A stretch of DNA of 64,000 nucleotides from Solea solea (GCF_958295425.1 NC_081141.1:18099680-18163679), one strand, 5' to 3'. Positions 37,601 through 50,495 are shown, numbered from the stretch's first letter. Notes: generated from the letters alone by a model not told the origin. Made by a program: numbers and translations.

Positions 37601-40600
37601 GTAAGATAAGGGATTTTTTACAATTTATGAATTATTTAAAGCACACAGAGATGAGGTGAGATGCTCTATAGAGAGTGAAATTGTGTTTTACTGTCTTAAG
37701 ATGAAACTGAAGTCTGAAAAAAGTAAAGTATGAAGTTTATTAAGGAAAGAGAAGGAAGCAGTAAAGCAAAACTATGAATGTCAACTGTCAAAGAAGAGGG
37801 AGAAGAAGAAATGATGAGTCTATTCTTCACAATTTATTTATTTCCCCCCCCCGACAATTTAACAAAAAACAAGGTATCAAATCTAAGTTATAAATCCAAC
37901 TGATTAGTATAAAATAAACACAGAGGACTTTCCTATATGATGTTTACACATGTTCTTTACCTGAGTGGCACAAAGTGATGGCCTGGCAGGCCAGATCATG
38001 GATGACTGCTGGCAAGTCCATGTTATCGGGAAGCACCATGGGCACATCTGCCTCCAGCATCTGGCATAATGTCTTGGCAGCAGTGAACAAAACTCTCCCT
38101 GTGTTGGTGTCATAGTGGTGCTCATACAACTCACTGAAAACAGAAGAAAAGAAGGAAGAAAATATAAAGTGTCAAATCTTTTCACGAACAACACATAATT
38201 GGAGACAGGAAAGAATACACCAATAACCAGTCAGTTTTACACCACAGAATTTACCTGAGGATCTTGATGGCCTTGCCCACTTTGCCCACTCCCAAAGCTC
38301 GCAGAGCCAAGTCAGACCAGAGTTCCTGTTCTGTGCGCTGCAGCTGTCTTCCAAGACGACGTAAACCAGCCTCAGTGGAAATAGTTTTTGTTTTGCCATC
38401 TGGATCATTAGCCACGACTGGAGTTGGCACAGTCTTCCTCTTAGATAAGTGGCGGCCATGTGTGTTTTCATAGGCGGTGATGTGATGCTCCTGGATCTGT
38501 TTTCTAATGTTTGGATCCTCGTAGTTGGAGGGGGTGAAGAAAACATCAAAGTCTTCCTGAAGAAATAGACAAAATGGCTGCAGGTTAAAAACCAGAGTAA
38601 AGAATGCATGGAATAACATTTAAAAACATCTCTTAACTGGATCTCACCTGAAGGTGGGCTATTGCTTTGAACATGCTGAGGTTGTTCTCACGCTCCATGC
38701 TTTTGAGTGCATCATCTGCAGAGGATGAGAAACTCGATATCACTTGTGGATGTGGATATCCATTCATATATCCATTGAGAATGAGTAGCTGAACAAAACT
38801 ATTTTTTTTTTTTTTTTTAAAACAGAGCTTTCTGAAAAAGAATCACGCTGTGCTCCCTGCTTCTGCTGTTTTAGAATTGAGCAAAGTGTATACTCACGTT
38901 TTTGGATTATGAGCAGGTATTTTAAAGACTCCACCATCACCTGAGCTACGACCATCTGATGCTTCTTGTGCTGCCAAAGTCAAAACCAAGATAGTTCAGT
39001 ACATACTCCCACAATCAATAGTAAACTCAACATAATACTGTTCTGTTTGTTGTGTTCCAATCTTGAGGGGCTGACTGATTCACTGACACACACCTTTAAA
39101 TTTCAAAAGACAACTACTCCCCTTTTGTTACAAATCTTAAATCAGATACAATCACAACGCAATGCAAGTTAACTTTCATTTCAAACACAAACCGCATTAT
39201 GCTTCCTCACCTCATCGGATATATGGACTTTGTCCTCCAGCTGCAGCCTGGCCCACGATGTCAGACGTTCCACCACACTTTCTGCCTCTTCAGACGTCAG
39301 CTTCTTCAGGACAGTCATGCATTCTTCAGCCTGTGAGCAAAGGGGAAAATAATTAAACATTCCTACTAACATGCCAATTATACATAAAACACAAAATTGG
39401 GTGAATTCATACTTCTGCATGAAATATCCTACCTTGCCTAGGCCAATCAGCTGGATGAGATACAAGTAATTTATCTGCGAGGTTGGTAGTTTGTATGCTT
39501 CAGCAAGTGTCAGGGAGTCTTCTAAAGATGTTGACAAGTCTTGCTTTAGGATGTATCTAATTAATGTCTGAGGACAATATAAATAGCAATCAGAAATCAA
39601 TGCAGACATAACAGAAATCATAATGTATGTCATCATCAATCCAACCAAAAGTACCATAATTTGAGTGCTGTTTGAGAGGTTGAAGTTACGGATCCCGTGG
39701 CCTCTGAGAAGTTTCCTTATCTCCATCAGGCGGTAGCTCTCCTTTAAAAGCTCTTGTCTGGAGAAAAAAGCAGGTGGAAGAAAATCATGTAAACACCACC
39801 ACTGTTTATTGATTTACATTAATGTTAAAATGTTCCACAGGTGAAGACAATACATACTTTGGTCCGTCCATTCCAAGATACTGCTGCACCAGTTTTTCCA
39901 CCACATTACTCCAGGGTACCACAGCTTTCTGCATGATCTCCAGCACAGCGTCCACCATCAGCTGACAGGAAATACGATAATGGAACATTTCATAACTTCT
40001 AATACAAACTTCACTGTTTTCCTCTATTTTAATTACTGGCTTTTCTGCTACTCAGTCAAATATCTGGACCTCATGAACCTCAAGTGTATTGTGAACAGAG
40101 TGCAGGTGGAGTTTTGTTATGAAACCTACATCAGTATCCACCATGCAGTTCAGTACAGCCACCGCTTTGGCCTCCCATTCAGTGAAAAGTGATGTGGTCT
40201 GAGAACTGCAGCGCGCCAGCACATCCTAGTGAAGAGGAGATCGGAAAAAGACAACCAGAGGGCATCATCGCACACGAGGAAAAACAAATGTGAGCCCCCT
40301 CGTGGGTCTGGCTGCAGTGGAGCTTTACCTTGATATATTGTAGGAGCAGTTCATCAAGAGGAATCTCATGCTCTTCAGCATAGGGCAGAATGCTGTTTTC
40401 CACTGTGGTGGCGATCAGCTCTGGTGCCAGCACTTTGTCCAGCATGAAGAATGCAACACTCCGCACGCTTCCCTTAAACAAAAGCAGTATTGAAATAGAA
40501 AAAAACATCTACTTAAAATGTAAAGGAACATGTCTGGAGGAAAGTGGAAATATTTCAATGAGAGATTTTTGTTAGTTGACCTTTTTCAAAAATGAAAAGA

Positions 40601-43600
40601 AACAAAACATGTACCTCTAGCCATCTAGAGACACATATGAGCATTACTGACGTCTCAGCTTAATTCTCAAACTTGCTGTCACTTGCCTGAGATTTGTGAA
40701 GTTTAATTGAAGGTGTTAAAACAAACCTTCTCAAAGACCGAGAGTGAAAGCCTGCAGCTGTATTTATGGTGAAGGTCCAGCAGTCGACGGAGGTTAGACA
40801 CCAGGGACTTGAGGCTCTCGATCTCTTGTGCTCCGTAATTATTATCCTTGATAAAAGAAGCAAACACACTGACCTCATAAATTCTTGATCATGTATATGC
40901 ATCATATGCTCTTGGGTGGAGCATCACTGTGAGACTGAGCGCACACGCACAAATAAAGGAAATAAGGACAACTCACAGATTTTGTAATATTCCATAAAGA
41001 TGGCAACCCAAGCACTGCCAGGTCCAACCCGTTCTGAGGCCAAGCAGCCTGGAAAGATATGTTACCATTATTATCATTAACTACGGTGACCGTCACAAAG
41101 GTTTATTGAAGTAACTGAATAAAACTGTCTAAACTAGTGATGAACAGCATTCCCCCCCCCCAACTTCACTTTTTCCTATTAAAACTGAGATTTGAGTCTT
41201 CAAAATAACAAACGCTTATCACCAAATTTTATTTTTACCTTTTCTGTTAGCTCCAGATTCCTTGCCCTCTGCTCTATCCATCTTGCAAGGATCTTCTATA
41301 GACAGATACAGAGTGAACTTTGTGTACGTTATGTAAACAACAACAACAACAACAACACAGTACACAATGACATCATCTTGACAGTAAACATGCCATACCT
41401 GTCCTGTTGGGAGCACTCTCCTCAAAAAAGGAACAAAAACTGTCCTAAACCAAGGACACAGGTGTTGGGATGGCACTTCCTCTGGGATGGCACTGAGCAC
41501 AGCTTCAAGCCTGCCTTCATCAAACTCCAATGCAACATGTCCCTGTCACAAAACCCAGTAAACATCACAACTTGTGAAATGTTCCTCTTTAGCTGTTTCT
41601 TAAATGTGATTCAAGGGTTGGATTTATGTCATTATTACGATCCTGCACATTTCTTTAAATCATCAATTCAGTGGATGTAAACTTAATTATTGAAATACTG
41701 GTTACCTCATATCTGAGCCAAAGGAGTTGCGCACCCTTCATGTCTCCCTCTCTCAGATGCATCAAAATGTCTCCTAAAATGTCAGTGCTGTTCAGAAACT
41801 CAATCCAGGCAATTCCACTACAGGGCAAAGAGTAAAAAAAAAAAAAGAAGAGATGGCTATTGCACTTTTGTGGTAATGAACAAACTTTTTCTGTACAACC
41901 TATTATCTAAAATGTGTACTATCAAATTTCAGTACAGAAGGAGATAAACTGGTCAGTGTCAGTGAGCCAATAACCATTAGGATTAACATGTGTTTATGTT
42001 GTGTTTTGAGAGGCCAGTGTCGATATGTTGGGCATTTTAATGTAATGTGAAAATGTTATTATTATTTTCTGTTTAAACTAATTTCATAAAATTAGAATCA
42101 ATAAAGTATTGTTCGGTATTAAAGGCCAGATATCAATGAAAATATTTAATCCATACTCAACCCTGCTCATAAGTCACACAAACAAATGCTTTAACAGAAA
42201 AACTAATTACTGGCCACTGAACCTACTTGAAATTTTCCGGGCTGTACAGGCTACAGAATGTTGCCAGTCTGGCCAATGCCTCTTGGATCTGTAGGGAGGA
42301 ATATCTGGTGGCAGCGTGGTTAAGCATCTTCTCTGCTGTGTCAAAGGTTGGCCATGGAGCTTTGAGACAGTACTCCACCACATACTGCTCATCCTAGACA
42401 ACACAAACGAAATAACCTTTGGGTTGATACTTGATCCCAATTTTAGTTTAGTAATGTTGCCTCAGAACTATGGGGAGGTCAAATTGCATTAGAGTAACTG
42501 ATCAAATGGCTCAGCTGCAGCAATGTCACACTCACAGTGATCTTCATCAGGTTGGTTTTGGCCTCATCCACAAGTTCAGACCACACGTCCTGTCCATATC
42601 CACCCACTGATGCAGAGGCCATCTGCTCCAATACAAAGTCAAGCTTCACCTTGTAAACAAGCTGAAAAAAAAACGACTGTTAGCTGTGTGTGGCCATGGT
42701 CAAGGCTGTAAAACAATCACCAATGCCACTACCATTATATACATAAGTGCTGCAACAATTCATTAATAAATTGCAAACCATTTTTGGTACTTTTCAGCTT
42801 CTTAATGTGAATATTTTCTAATTTCTGTGCTCTTTAAAACAGAAACCTCATTAAAAATAAATTGTGGACAAAACAAGACATTTGGTCTGGGGAACAACAA
42901 TCAATATTTCAACATTTTATAGACCAAATAAATAATCGATTAAGTGAGACAATAATTAACAGACTAATCGGTTATGAAAATAATTGCAACATGCAGCATA
43001 CATTCTATAGTAAGAGTGCTTCTTCTAGTATTTTTGTAATTCATACTAATCACACTAATCTCTTATTCAGCTGCGGAGGCCAAAGGACAAAAAACCCCAA
43101 AATAAACAAACATGAATTTCCATTTACAAAACACGTCACACTGACCTCTACGTCCAGCTCAAATGTGATGGCAAACTTTTCAGCTTCTTCAAACATGTGT
43201 TTGTGAAGAAGTCTGCTAAGTCTGGGGGATAATAAAAAACGTTTGTTTGATTATATTCATTAAGGAAGCAAATACTGCAGAAATGTGTCTGTGTATAAAA
43301 GTAAAAGAGGTACCTGTTTTCAGGCAACGCCTCTGTGAAGCATCTGACAACAACAGACGATGTTGTCTCTCTTTCACTATTTGAACAAAACAAAAATCAT
43401 CATTCTCCTTAAAACACCCAAGTTTTTTTAAAAATCATTTTTTTCTCTCCCCCCCTCCACTTGATAAAACATAACTGTTCATTTATGACAAAAAATACAA
43501 TTGCTTTAATAACTTCAGTCACCCGTTATTGAACAACATAAATGTTCTACCTCTCCATTCTACATTTTATGTCTGGACTGCAGTTCATCTATATGCAGTA

Positions 43601-46600
43601 TTTCCAATAAAAAATAAGGTATAAACTAAATGCCTGAAGCTCATCAAAACAAAAATTGGATAATTTTTGGATGACAAATACAGTTTTGGTGACTTAAAAA
43701 CATTGATGAAATTTAGCCAGATAATAACTGATCATCAGACCACGCTGATTATTAAACAAATGGCAAATATCAGTCTGATTAATCGATTGATTAAATCATA
43801 GTAATGATAGAAAAATGTTCCTACCTTTCTGGGTTCAGACATATGCCCTCAACCAAATAAATTGTGTCCTGAAATCAGACGACAAAGCATATTTGACATA
43901 AATGTGCAGCAATTTAAACACCTTGACATCGGCACAAACAAAATCTAAATCACAATTTTTTTAATTTTTTTTTTACCATGGTTATGTTTGTCTGAACAAG
44001 ACAAGACACTGATGAGACATCCAGAGAGTAGCAAATAGTCATGGAGGGCAAAAACCGGATCTGCAGTGAGTTAATCTAGAAAAAAATATACATTATAAAA
44101 TGACCTAATTGGCATAGTTTATTAGATAATAATTATACTATCTTGAAAAAGACGTGCTGTTACCTGACTGTTATCTTGTTTGGTCAGTGCAATCATCTTC
44201 ATGCTGCCTTTGTCTTGACTGTAATACACAAATGATGCTGCTTTTCTAATCACTGTTAAAAGGACTGTTTACAGTGACATGACGTAATAAGAAATGTATA
44301 CATACGCCACCATGGAGGCAGAGCCACATTCTGTGGTGAGCTCAAAGTCATGAATGGCAAGATCTGGCCAACAGTGAATCATGATGAGGAAGTGCAGGTC
44401 CCACAGACTCAGGACATCCTGAGAGCAAAGAAAAATAATTAAGAAATACCAATACAACATTAAAAGATATCATGGTGATAACAAAGCATTGAACTCACCT
44501 CCGTGTCAAGAAGATACAAGAGGTTTTCAACTACCACCATCTTTCTTACACCTTAAAATAAAACAAAAGTATTACTTTTTAAAAACACTTTTTACTTTTA
44601 TATACTCAATACTTTAACCAAAACATGAGCACATATGTTCATTACTTGATGATTCCTGCTAAGGTGGGGGAGATGGTCAGCAGCCGTCAAAAGTAATATT
44701 AAAATATTTAGCCATGGTAAATAAACTGCATAAACCAAAAGCTCACCTGGAATTAAGCTGTCATCAACAGACTGAGCGAAACACATCTTGGCCTGACGAG
44801 GGTCCAGTGTCCACTGAGTCAGAACATTGTCTTTATCCCCCTGTAAAGATAACAATTTTATGTACAGTATGTGTATAGTATTTTATAAAAGACTGCATCA
44901 TGAAACTCAGTTCAATGAGATAACTAAAAGCAGCACACTTTGATGTAAACAATGCATCATATGTAGGGCTGGGGCAAAAAATACATTTGTTGATATATCG
45001 TCGTTCTTCCTTGTGCAATAGGATAATCGAGGAGCAACCAGAGCAAATATCAGTCATTTTTATTAACAAATTAAGGCGCTCTAATGTAAACAGCCCCTGC
45101 CAGTTTCACTTGCCATTCATCACTACTTCATGTCTCCTCACATGAATGAGGGAAAGTTGGGTGGAAGTTAACTGGCCGAAAAAGAGGGAGTTTACAGTGA
45201 GATAATAGTGGAGAAAGCTACGTTAAGAGATGCCCTATCCACGTTCAATACATACAATTTATGCACTTTGTTCTCCATGTTGTGAATAAATACAGAAATC
45301 CTGCACTTTTCAGACGTTTCGTTTTCTTCAGTTCGACAGATATCCTAAGGCTGCTATACGATTGTCTTGCAATATACTGATAATCACAGAATCGCTGTAT
45401 CGTAATGTTATTGGTATCGTGGACCATGTACCCTGTGATTCCCACCCCAAATCACAAATGCGGGTTGTAAATAAATGTATCAAAATTCTGTCAAAGACAC
45501 TGACCCCAATCAATAAGTGGATTTCATGGCGCAGCCTGAACATCACTGCCGTGTTACAGCCCTCATCGTGGTAATCCTTTGTGGAGCAGAAGTCTATCTT
45601 GATGAGAGACTGAAGCTGAATTAAGAAAAAGAGTAATTACAGTAATTATCAGCCGTTTGTTTCATTATGTGTATTTTATTAATGCATGTTACAAAAAAAA
45701 AGATGTCCTTACCTCTTTCAAGGCACCCACATCCATTTTTTCAATGGCTAGGTGAAAGAAAGGGGAATTAGATCAAAGAAGCTCAGATGAATCTTAAATT
45801 CGACTGTGTATAATATATTGATACCTGTTTCGATCTTTGCCAATGCAAGGTTTGTAATGTGGAAAAACCCATCCTTAATGAGAAGAAACACGTGGTACAT
45901 CCCTGTAAAGCAGAAACACGCCATTTATGATTCAGATTTTAAAAAACCCCAAAACAATTTCATACTGTGAAAAAGCTAGACAAGAGTCAAACTTATTATC
46001 CATTAAGGCCATGGTTCTCAAACAGTGGTTCCTCTGGTGGTATTTCGAGGAAAATCAGAAATACTGTTCTACTGTATATACCAGGGTATGTGATCAGAGA
46101 GGAGCTGAGGGATTTTGAGTGCATAGAAAAGTAAACTTATTTTTTTCTCCTAGATTTCTCACTCCATCTTAATCTGTTATACCAGTGTCTGAAGCATAAG
46201 GACTATCATATCTTATATGTGAGGAAGAGGAGGATGATGATAGATTCAAATTATCTTATTGTGAATAAATCTGCCTCCTGTGAAAAGCCTGTAGCCGACT
46301 TTGCACGACCTATTTACACCACTGTTTTAACGTTGGTGATAATGATGTTATTTCAAGAGATTAATATTTTCTCAGATGTTTGAAAACCACTGCATTTGTA
46401 CCCAAAGATGCCTTGTCCTCCTCTAGAATGAGATAGCGATATGTTTTCTTGTTTCCATTGGAGGGCTTCTCCACCAGAGCCTACAAATCCAGAAAATGAC
46501 ACGACATGAAACATTTGCAGCATGTTATGAAAATAACTGAGCTCACCATTTTTCCATAACTGGAAAGCCCTATTGAGTTTATTTGTAGACACAACATACA

Positions 46601-46662
46601 TATTTTAATAATTTGTTCTGAGAAAGAAAATTCAAAATTTCAAAGAATACATATTATATATG

Positions 46663-46697
<35 letters not shown>

Positions 46698-46775
46698 CAT
46701 ATATACATATATGTATATATATGTACACACATATACATACATACATACACACACACACACATATGTGTGTATATA

Positions 46776-46814
<39 letters not shown>

Positions 46815-46839
46815 TGTATATATATATATATATATACTG

Positions 46840-46880
<41 letters not shown>

Positions 46881-49468
46881 ACATAGAATTTGTCAAATTG
46901 AAGAATGTTCATAGGCCACTTGCCATAATTTCAAGGCCTTACACTTTGGGAAGCACTGTTAAAATGCAAATAATAATATCATGCATGAATCCTGTTCTAG
47001 TCAACCTTATAAACTCAGACTTGTGGTATAACACTCATACCCTGGTGAAAAGGATTCTCTTTTGAGGAACATAGATCAAATGAAGGCTTCCGTTTCTTTC
47101 ACAGACCACCAGAAACTGTCCTTCCAGACACACGTCAATTGCATCCACAGCAGTTTCTGGAAAACATTTTCTTTGGTAATTATTCAACAGCAGTTAATGT
47201 GAGAGGTTAAACATGAGTTATTCATATCCTTCACAGCATTTACAACAGCTGCTTTACCTCATTTCGTTACCAGAAACGTATTGTATTTGAGTAATGACAA
47301 TAAAGTTGAATCTCATCTCATCTCTTATAGGACAATGCATTATGTCAACAGACCTCTGCTGCCACCCTTTGGTTTTACTGTTCACTGCACCTTGGGACAT
47401 GTTATGTCAAAAGACAACCATCACAGCATTTCCTGCAGCATAGATTCAGCAACATATAAATCGACATTGACAAGGGAAACCTCACGATATTCTGCCATGT
47501 GATATTTTTTTTAGCACCAAAATGAGGATTTCAGTGGACTTCCTTTCACTAAGGTTAAATGTCTACAGTTATGAGGTAAATGTGAGCACAGGCTGTCTCG
47601 CACCGGATACAGAAGGCATGTGACATATAATAAACACAGTGAAGATGCAGTGGAGCAATTAAAGATGCATACCAAAGTGAAGAAGCAGTTGGATGGTCTG
47701 ATAACTCTGGTCGAACAGGATGACTGTCTTGTCAGCAACAACAATGCTCCAGTTTGAACCACTGCATGAGGAGAGACAGGGATCTGTCTGCACCTGAAAA
47801 AACAACCGTCACCATCATCATCATCATCAGCCACTGATCTGATCACTCAACTGTGTCATTGTTATGATCATACACTGTTCTCTTTTGACAAAAGAACCTG
47901 AGACCAAAAAGCTAGTGTCCATGTTTGTAATGTGTTTGGGGCTCAAACCGAGAGAGGGAAATAGGCACAGTCATCTTAAGAGGATGCACGGTGTAAATGT
48001 CTTCGTAGCAGAGCCGGCCCTGGGCATAGGCAGTATAGGCAAAGGCTAGGGGCGCCGTCATCCGCAGGGGGCGCCGAAAACGGAGAAAAAAATAAAAAAT
48101 AAAAAAATAAAATTATTTTTTTAAAATTATAAATACTACTTTTTTTTTTTTTTTTACCAGTGCCATTATTACTATTATTTCTAAATATTATATAAGCCCA
48201 CAGCGACATAAAGTCATAGCAAAGATTATTAAATAATGCATCGTAGTTACCGTTGTTGGAGCAGAGTGTTACTTACTTCGGACGATAGCAACATTGTTTA
48301 ATAATCAATAAATAGCTGAGTCGACGTGTGTTAATGTTACTGCACCTTAAATTCATCAGTGACGTTTGGAAACTTAACGTTAGGCCTGTTCAGGTGTTAT
48401 TTTACAGGTGTCTTTCCTGCTTGTATGTCAGTTAAAATGCTTTTAGTTGTCCGTCCCCTTTGTAATAGGGTGGTTGTAAGCCTTTGGTTTTATGTGTCAC
48501 AGTTTATGTTTGTTAAAGTTTACATCAGTGTTAAAGTGCAGTTAAAGTGTATTACTGTTAATATTTCATACCTTAGCTTTCCCATATCATTCATAGGCTA
48601 TATATACATATATATTCATTTCACTGCACTTTACTGGTTTTTTCACTCTGGTTAGACTGAATTGCATTGCAATGACAATAAAGTTGAATGAATCTCATCA
48701 CATTTTCATTATTAGTCTATATTAGTCTCATGTATAGCACACCAAGCATCTGTTTTTTTATTAAAATGTAACATGCAGTCGTCACATATACTTCTCTTCT
48801 CTCTTCAGATGCACTTTTAAAATATTTCACTACCACCCCCAGTGACACAGCATCAGGTGCTGCTGTCCTTTTTCATTTTATCACTTGTTTCTTTCTTTAG
48901 TTTTTATTTGGTGTGATATTTTTTACTCAAAGAAATAAAATCTTGAATACACACATGCAGTTTCTGTGTGATTGTATGAAAGTTGATTGTGAAATTGACT
49001 GCTGCGATGCAAGGGGGCGCCAGCTAAAATCTTGCCTAGGGCACCAAATTACTCAGGGCCGGCACTGCTTCGTAGCATACACACGTCAAACTAATTAAAG
49101 ACAGCAGCTATTCCAGGATAACATTATATACATATATATATACTCCATTACTCACGTGTTAAATTGATTTCATTCTTTTCATCCATATGATACACACACA
49201 CACACACACACACACATTTACACGCACACACATAATGTGTATGTAAATTATATATATATATATATACACACACATACATATATATACACACACACACATA
49301 TTAACACACACAGTATGTCAACGTTACCTCGTTGGCAGTGGATATTTTGACCAGTGTGTCCACCTGATACAAGCCGCTGCCACATTCCTCCCGTGTCACG
49401 CCACCCAAACACCGGACAGTACTTGTGTCTTCGTTGGTCAGAAGTTCAACGTCGCTCCACGTCGCCAT
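24213..49468 (-). CDS. kntc1: kntc1 (Rod), kinetochore-associated protein 1, complete coding region
   Basis: Largest subunit of the Rod-Zw10-Zwilch (RZZ) complex. It assembles the fibrous corona on unattached kinetochores, recruits Spindly and dynein, and is needed for a strong spindle checkpoint (family knowledge). Sixty-one coding exons can be read on the minus strand; their lengths sum to 6642 nt, a multiple of three, giving 2213 residues against about 2209 in human. Start: [14 protein letters not shown] at 49466-49468; stop TGA at 24213-24215. Similarity to human is continuous, for example [46 protein letters not shown] and [17 protein letters not shown]. No in-frame break was found. Introns carry an L2-like LINE (34985-36276), hAT-like elements and a SINE-like element. 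Exon borders are by eye and single-base errors are possible. Confidence 0.96.
25320..25390 (+). repeat. Retroposon 3' tail
   Basis: CTTTAAAGTGCTTTATAAAT then AAAGTTGGATGGATT, a common fish retroposon tail; a reversed copy with ATCCA units lies at about 31360-31420. Confidence 0.4.
30985..31320 (+). mobile_element. SINE-like element with GGATG tail in a kntc1 intron
   Basis: Head TGTGGTTAGCACTCTTGCC resembles a tRNA-like box A and the following GGGTTTGCAACC a decayed box B. Then come TTCTCCGGTTTCCTCCCAC and GTGACCCTCATGTGGAGG, ending in ATGGATGGATG. Partial copies are at 15655-15860, 20385-20490 and about 59700-59775. It lies between kntc1 coding exons 46 and 47. Confidence 0.55.
31360..31430 (-). 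repeat. Retroposon 3' tail, reversed
   Basis: ATCCAATCCAATCCC units followed by ATTTATAAAGCACTTTA, the reverse complement of the tail at 25320-25390. Confidence 0.4.
34985..36276 (+). mobile_element. 5'-truncated L2-like LINE in a kntc1 intron
   Basis: Coding remnant on the plus strand, antisense to kntc1: [20 protein letters not shown], then after a frameshift near 35160 [53 protein letters not shown] long 3' UTR ends CTATACAAATAAAAATG followed by TGAAT units, the usual tail of L2-type fish LINEs. It fills most of the intron 34673-36303. Left border is approximate; no target duplication was found. Frameshift and truncation make it inactive. Confidence 0.85.
36304..43221 (-). CDS. kntc1: kntc1 coding exons 15-36: middle helical region
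   Basis: Exons in transcript order: 43146-43221, 42536-42661, 42227-42393, 41706-41817, 41399-41542, 41239-41292, 40977-41048, 40727-40846, 40329-40472, 40130-40225, 39858-39961, 39655-39757, 39433-39567, 39211-39330, 38898-38970, 38648-38715, 38255-38556, 37961-38132, 37498-37598, 36696-36841, 36551-36607, 36304-36467. They encode residues from about 401 to 1286, the start of the long alpha-helical solenoid. Pieces that match human Rod: [93 protein letters not shown]. Exon 31 (302 nt) is the longest. Several donors are not perfect consensus, for example GTTTGT after exon 22. Confidence 0.92.
43314..49468 (-). CDS. kntc1: kntc1 coding exons 1-14: N-terminal beta-propeller
   Basis: Exons in transcript order: 49328-49468, 47673-47793, 47041-47156, 46402-46480, 45825-45902, 45713-45747, 45505-45615, 44747-44840, 44499-44551, 44306-44418, 44164-44218, 43977-44075, 43825-43868, 43314-43376. 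They encode residues 1 to about 400, the WD40-like propeller that in the RZZ complex packs on Zwilch. Diagnostic pieces: [73 protein letters not shown] and [16 protein letters not shown]. Exon 6 is only 35 nt. Intron 1 contains a complete hAT-like element (48009-49067), and the donor of exon 4 lies 9 bp from another element. Confidence 0.93.
44963..45456. mobile_element. Possible degraded hAT-like element
   Basis: Left GTAGGGCTGGG and right GATTCCCACCCC are weak inverted repeats, with ATATCG and CGATAC motifs inside both ends. It lies between kntc1 coding exons 7 and 8. Ends uncertain. Confidence 0.35.
46009..46392. mobile_element. hAT-like miniature element, copy 2, next to kntc1 exon 4 donor
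   Basis: Ends CCATGGTTCTCAAACAG and TGTTTGAAAACCACTG are inverted repeats. The interior matches copy 1 (1860-2235), including GTGAAAAGCCTGTAGCC and GATAATGATGTTATTTCAAG. The right end stops 9 bp before the kntc1 exon 4 border (46402), so the donor GT at 46400-46401 lies just outside it. Confidence 0.75.
46655..46885. repeat. Compound TA/CA microsatellite
   Basis: About 230 bp of TA, ACAT, CA and TG units with mirror and inverted symmetry, in the kntc1 intron between exons 3 and 4. Long open frames rich in Tyr/Ile on both strands are artefacts. Confidence 0.95.
47275..47325 (+). repeat. Retroposon tail
   Basis: AATGACAATAAAGTTGAATC followed by TCATC units; a copy is inside the hAT element at about 48670-48700. 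Confidence 0.4.
48009..49067. mobile_element. Complete non-autonomous hAT-like element with perfect target duplication
   Basis: Left end CAGAGCCGGCCCTGGG, right end CAGGGCCGGCACTG, 13 of 14 terminal bases inverted-complementary. Flanking 8-bp duplication CTTCGTAG at 48001-48008 and 49068-49075 is perfect. GGGGGCGCC occurs inward of both ends. No transposase frame was seen in 1059 bp. It lies in kntc1 intron 1. Confidence 0.9.
49190..49315. repeat. CA and TA microsatellite next to kntc1 exon 1
   Basis: CA, TA and CACATA units ending about 13 bp from the exon 1 donor at 49327. Confidence 0.9.
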
Positions 49469-49758
49469 TTCGCCCAGCTTCGCTTTCCGCTGTTATATTT
49501 CAACGTCTTTGCCTCCACGCTACACACTAGCTCGGCTAGATAAATTAGCAGCACGTAGCGTTTCAATTGCGTCTTAACGCAGACTTCATGTTGTGAATAG
49601 CGATTTAAACGAACCACAGAAGGACTTTTCATATACACCTGAGATACAGATAAATGTCGGATTTGGTTATAGCAAGACTGATAGTGACTCACCGCTGAAA
49701 AAAGCACTTTAAGTGCAATACGTACAGTTGACAAAACGCCTCTGTTTTCACTTTAGAA

Positions 49759-49767
49759 TTTGGCGGG
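49759..49767 (+). promoter_or_regulatory. kntc1: E2F-type site upstream of kntc1
   Basis: TTTGGCGGG fits the E2F consensus TTTSGCGS exactly and lies about 290 bp upstream of the kntc1 ATG. Cell-cycle genes are commonly controlled by E2F, so the site suits a mitotic gene. Binding is inferred. Confidence 0.5.
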
Positions 49768-50495
49768 TCCCGTCGCTGTATATTAAGAAAAGGACTTTCC
49801 CCCAGATTTTGTCTTCCAGGCGCCGCTTCCGTCATGTGTCATGTCTCTTTGATGACAACAGGCAGAAGTAAATTGTCACGACAGCAATTAGTTTAAAAAT
49901 GATGAGTCTGTAAGTCAAATATGTGCTGTATTATTAACGAGGTTTGTTTGGGCTGTGCACGATTTGAAAGTATTTGATGCCTGACAGGATAAATGTAGGG
50001 ATAAAAAGTAAATGTACACACAGTGGGACGAGGCATTGTGTGTTGCCAGGTTTGATACGTTAAGTTTATTTACAGACTACTAAAACATTATTTTTAATCT
50101 AGTGGGACCCACACTGATAATTTTAATGTTCAACGTTGAAATGTTATTGGTACATAATGTACAAATATATATTTTTTTTATTCGTCCATCCATTTGCATG
50201 CTTCCTTTTCTTTGTGGTTCAACTACTGTTTTCGCTCTGAATCCAAGGTTTCATTTCGTCAAAAAACCTGGCAACCTGGATCGGATAATCTGAGGAGGAT
50301 CTACGAGAGAAGTCTTGAGAGAAAGTATGCAACGTTTTAATGGTTATATACCTGACAGGTACTGTTAAATGAAGATGATTTATTAGTATTAGTAGCACGA
50401 GCAATAATAGTAGAAGAATTGGAAGTAGTAGTCGTTTTAATAGTATTTTCTTCTCAAATCTTGCTCTTTCCTGTCAAACCACCTGCCACCCCAGT

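Noticed and set aside
46640..46914. Tyr/Ile-rich open frames on both strands
   Set aside because: They come from the TA/CA tract.
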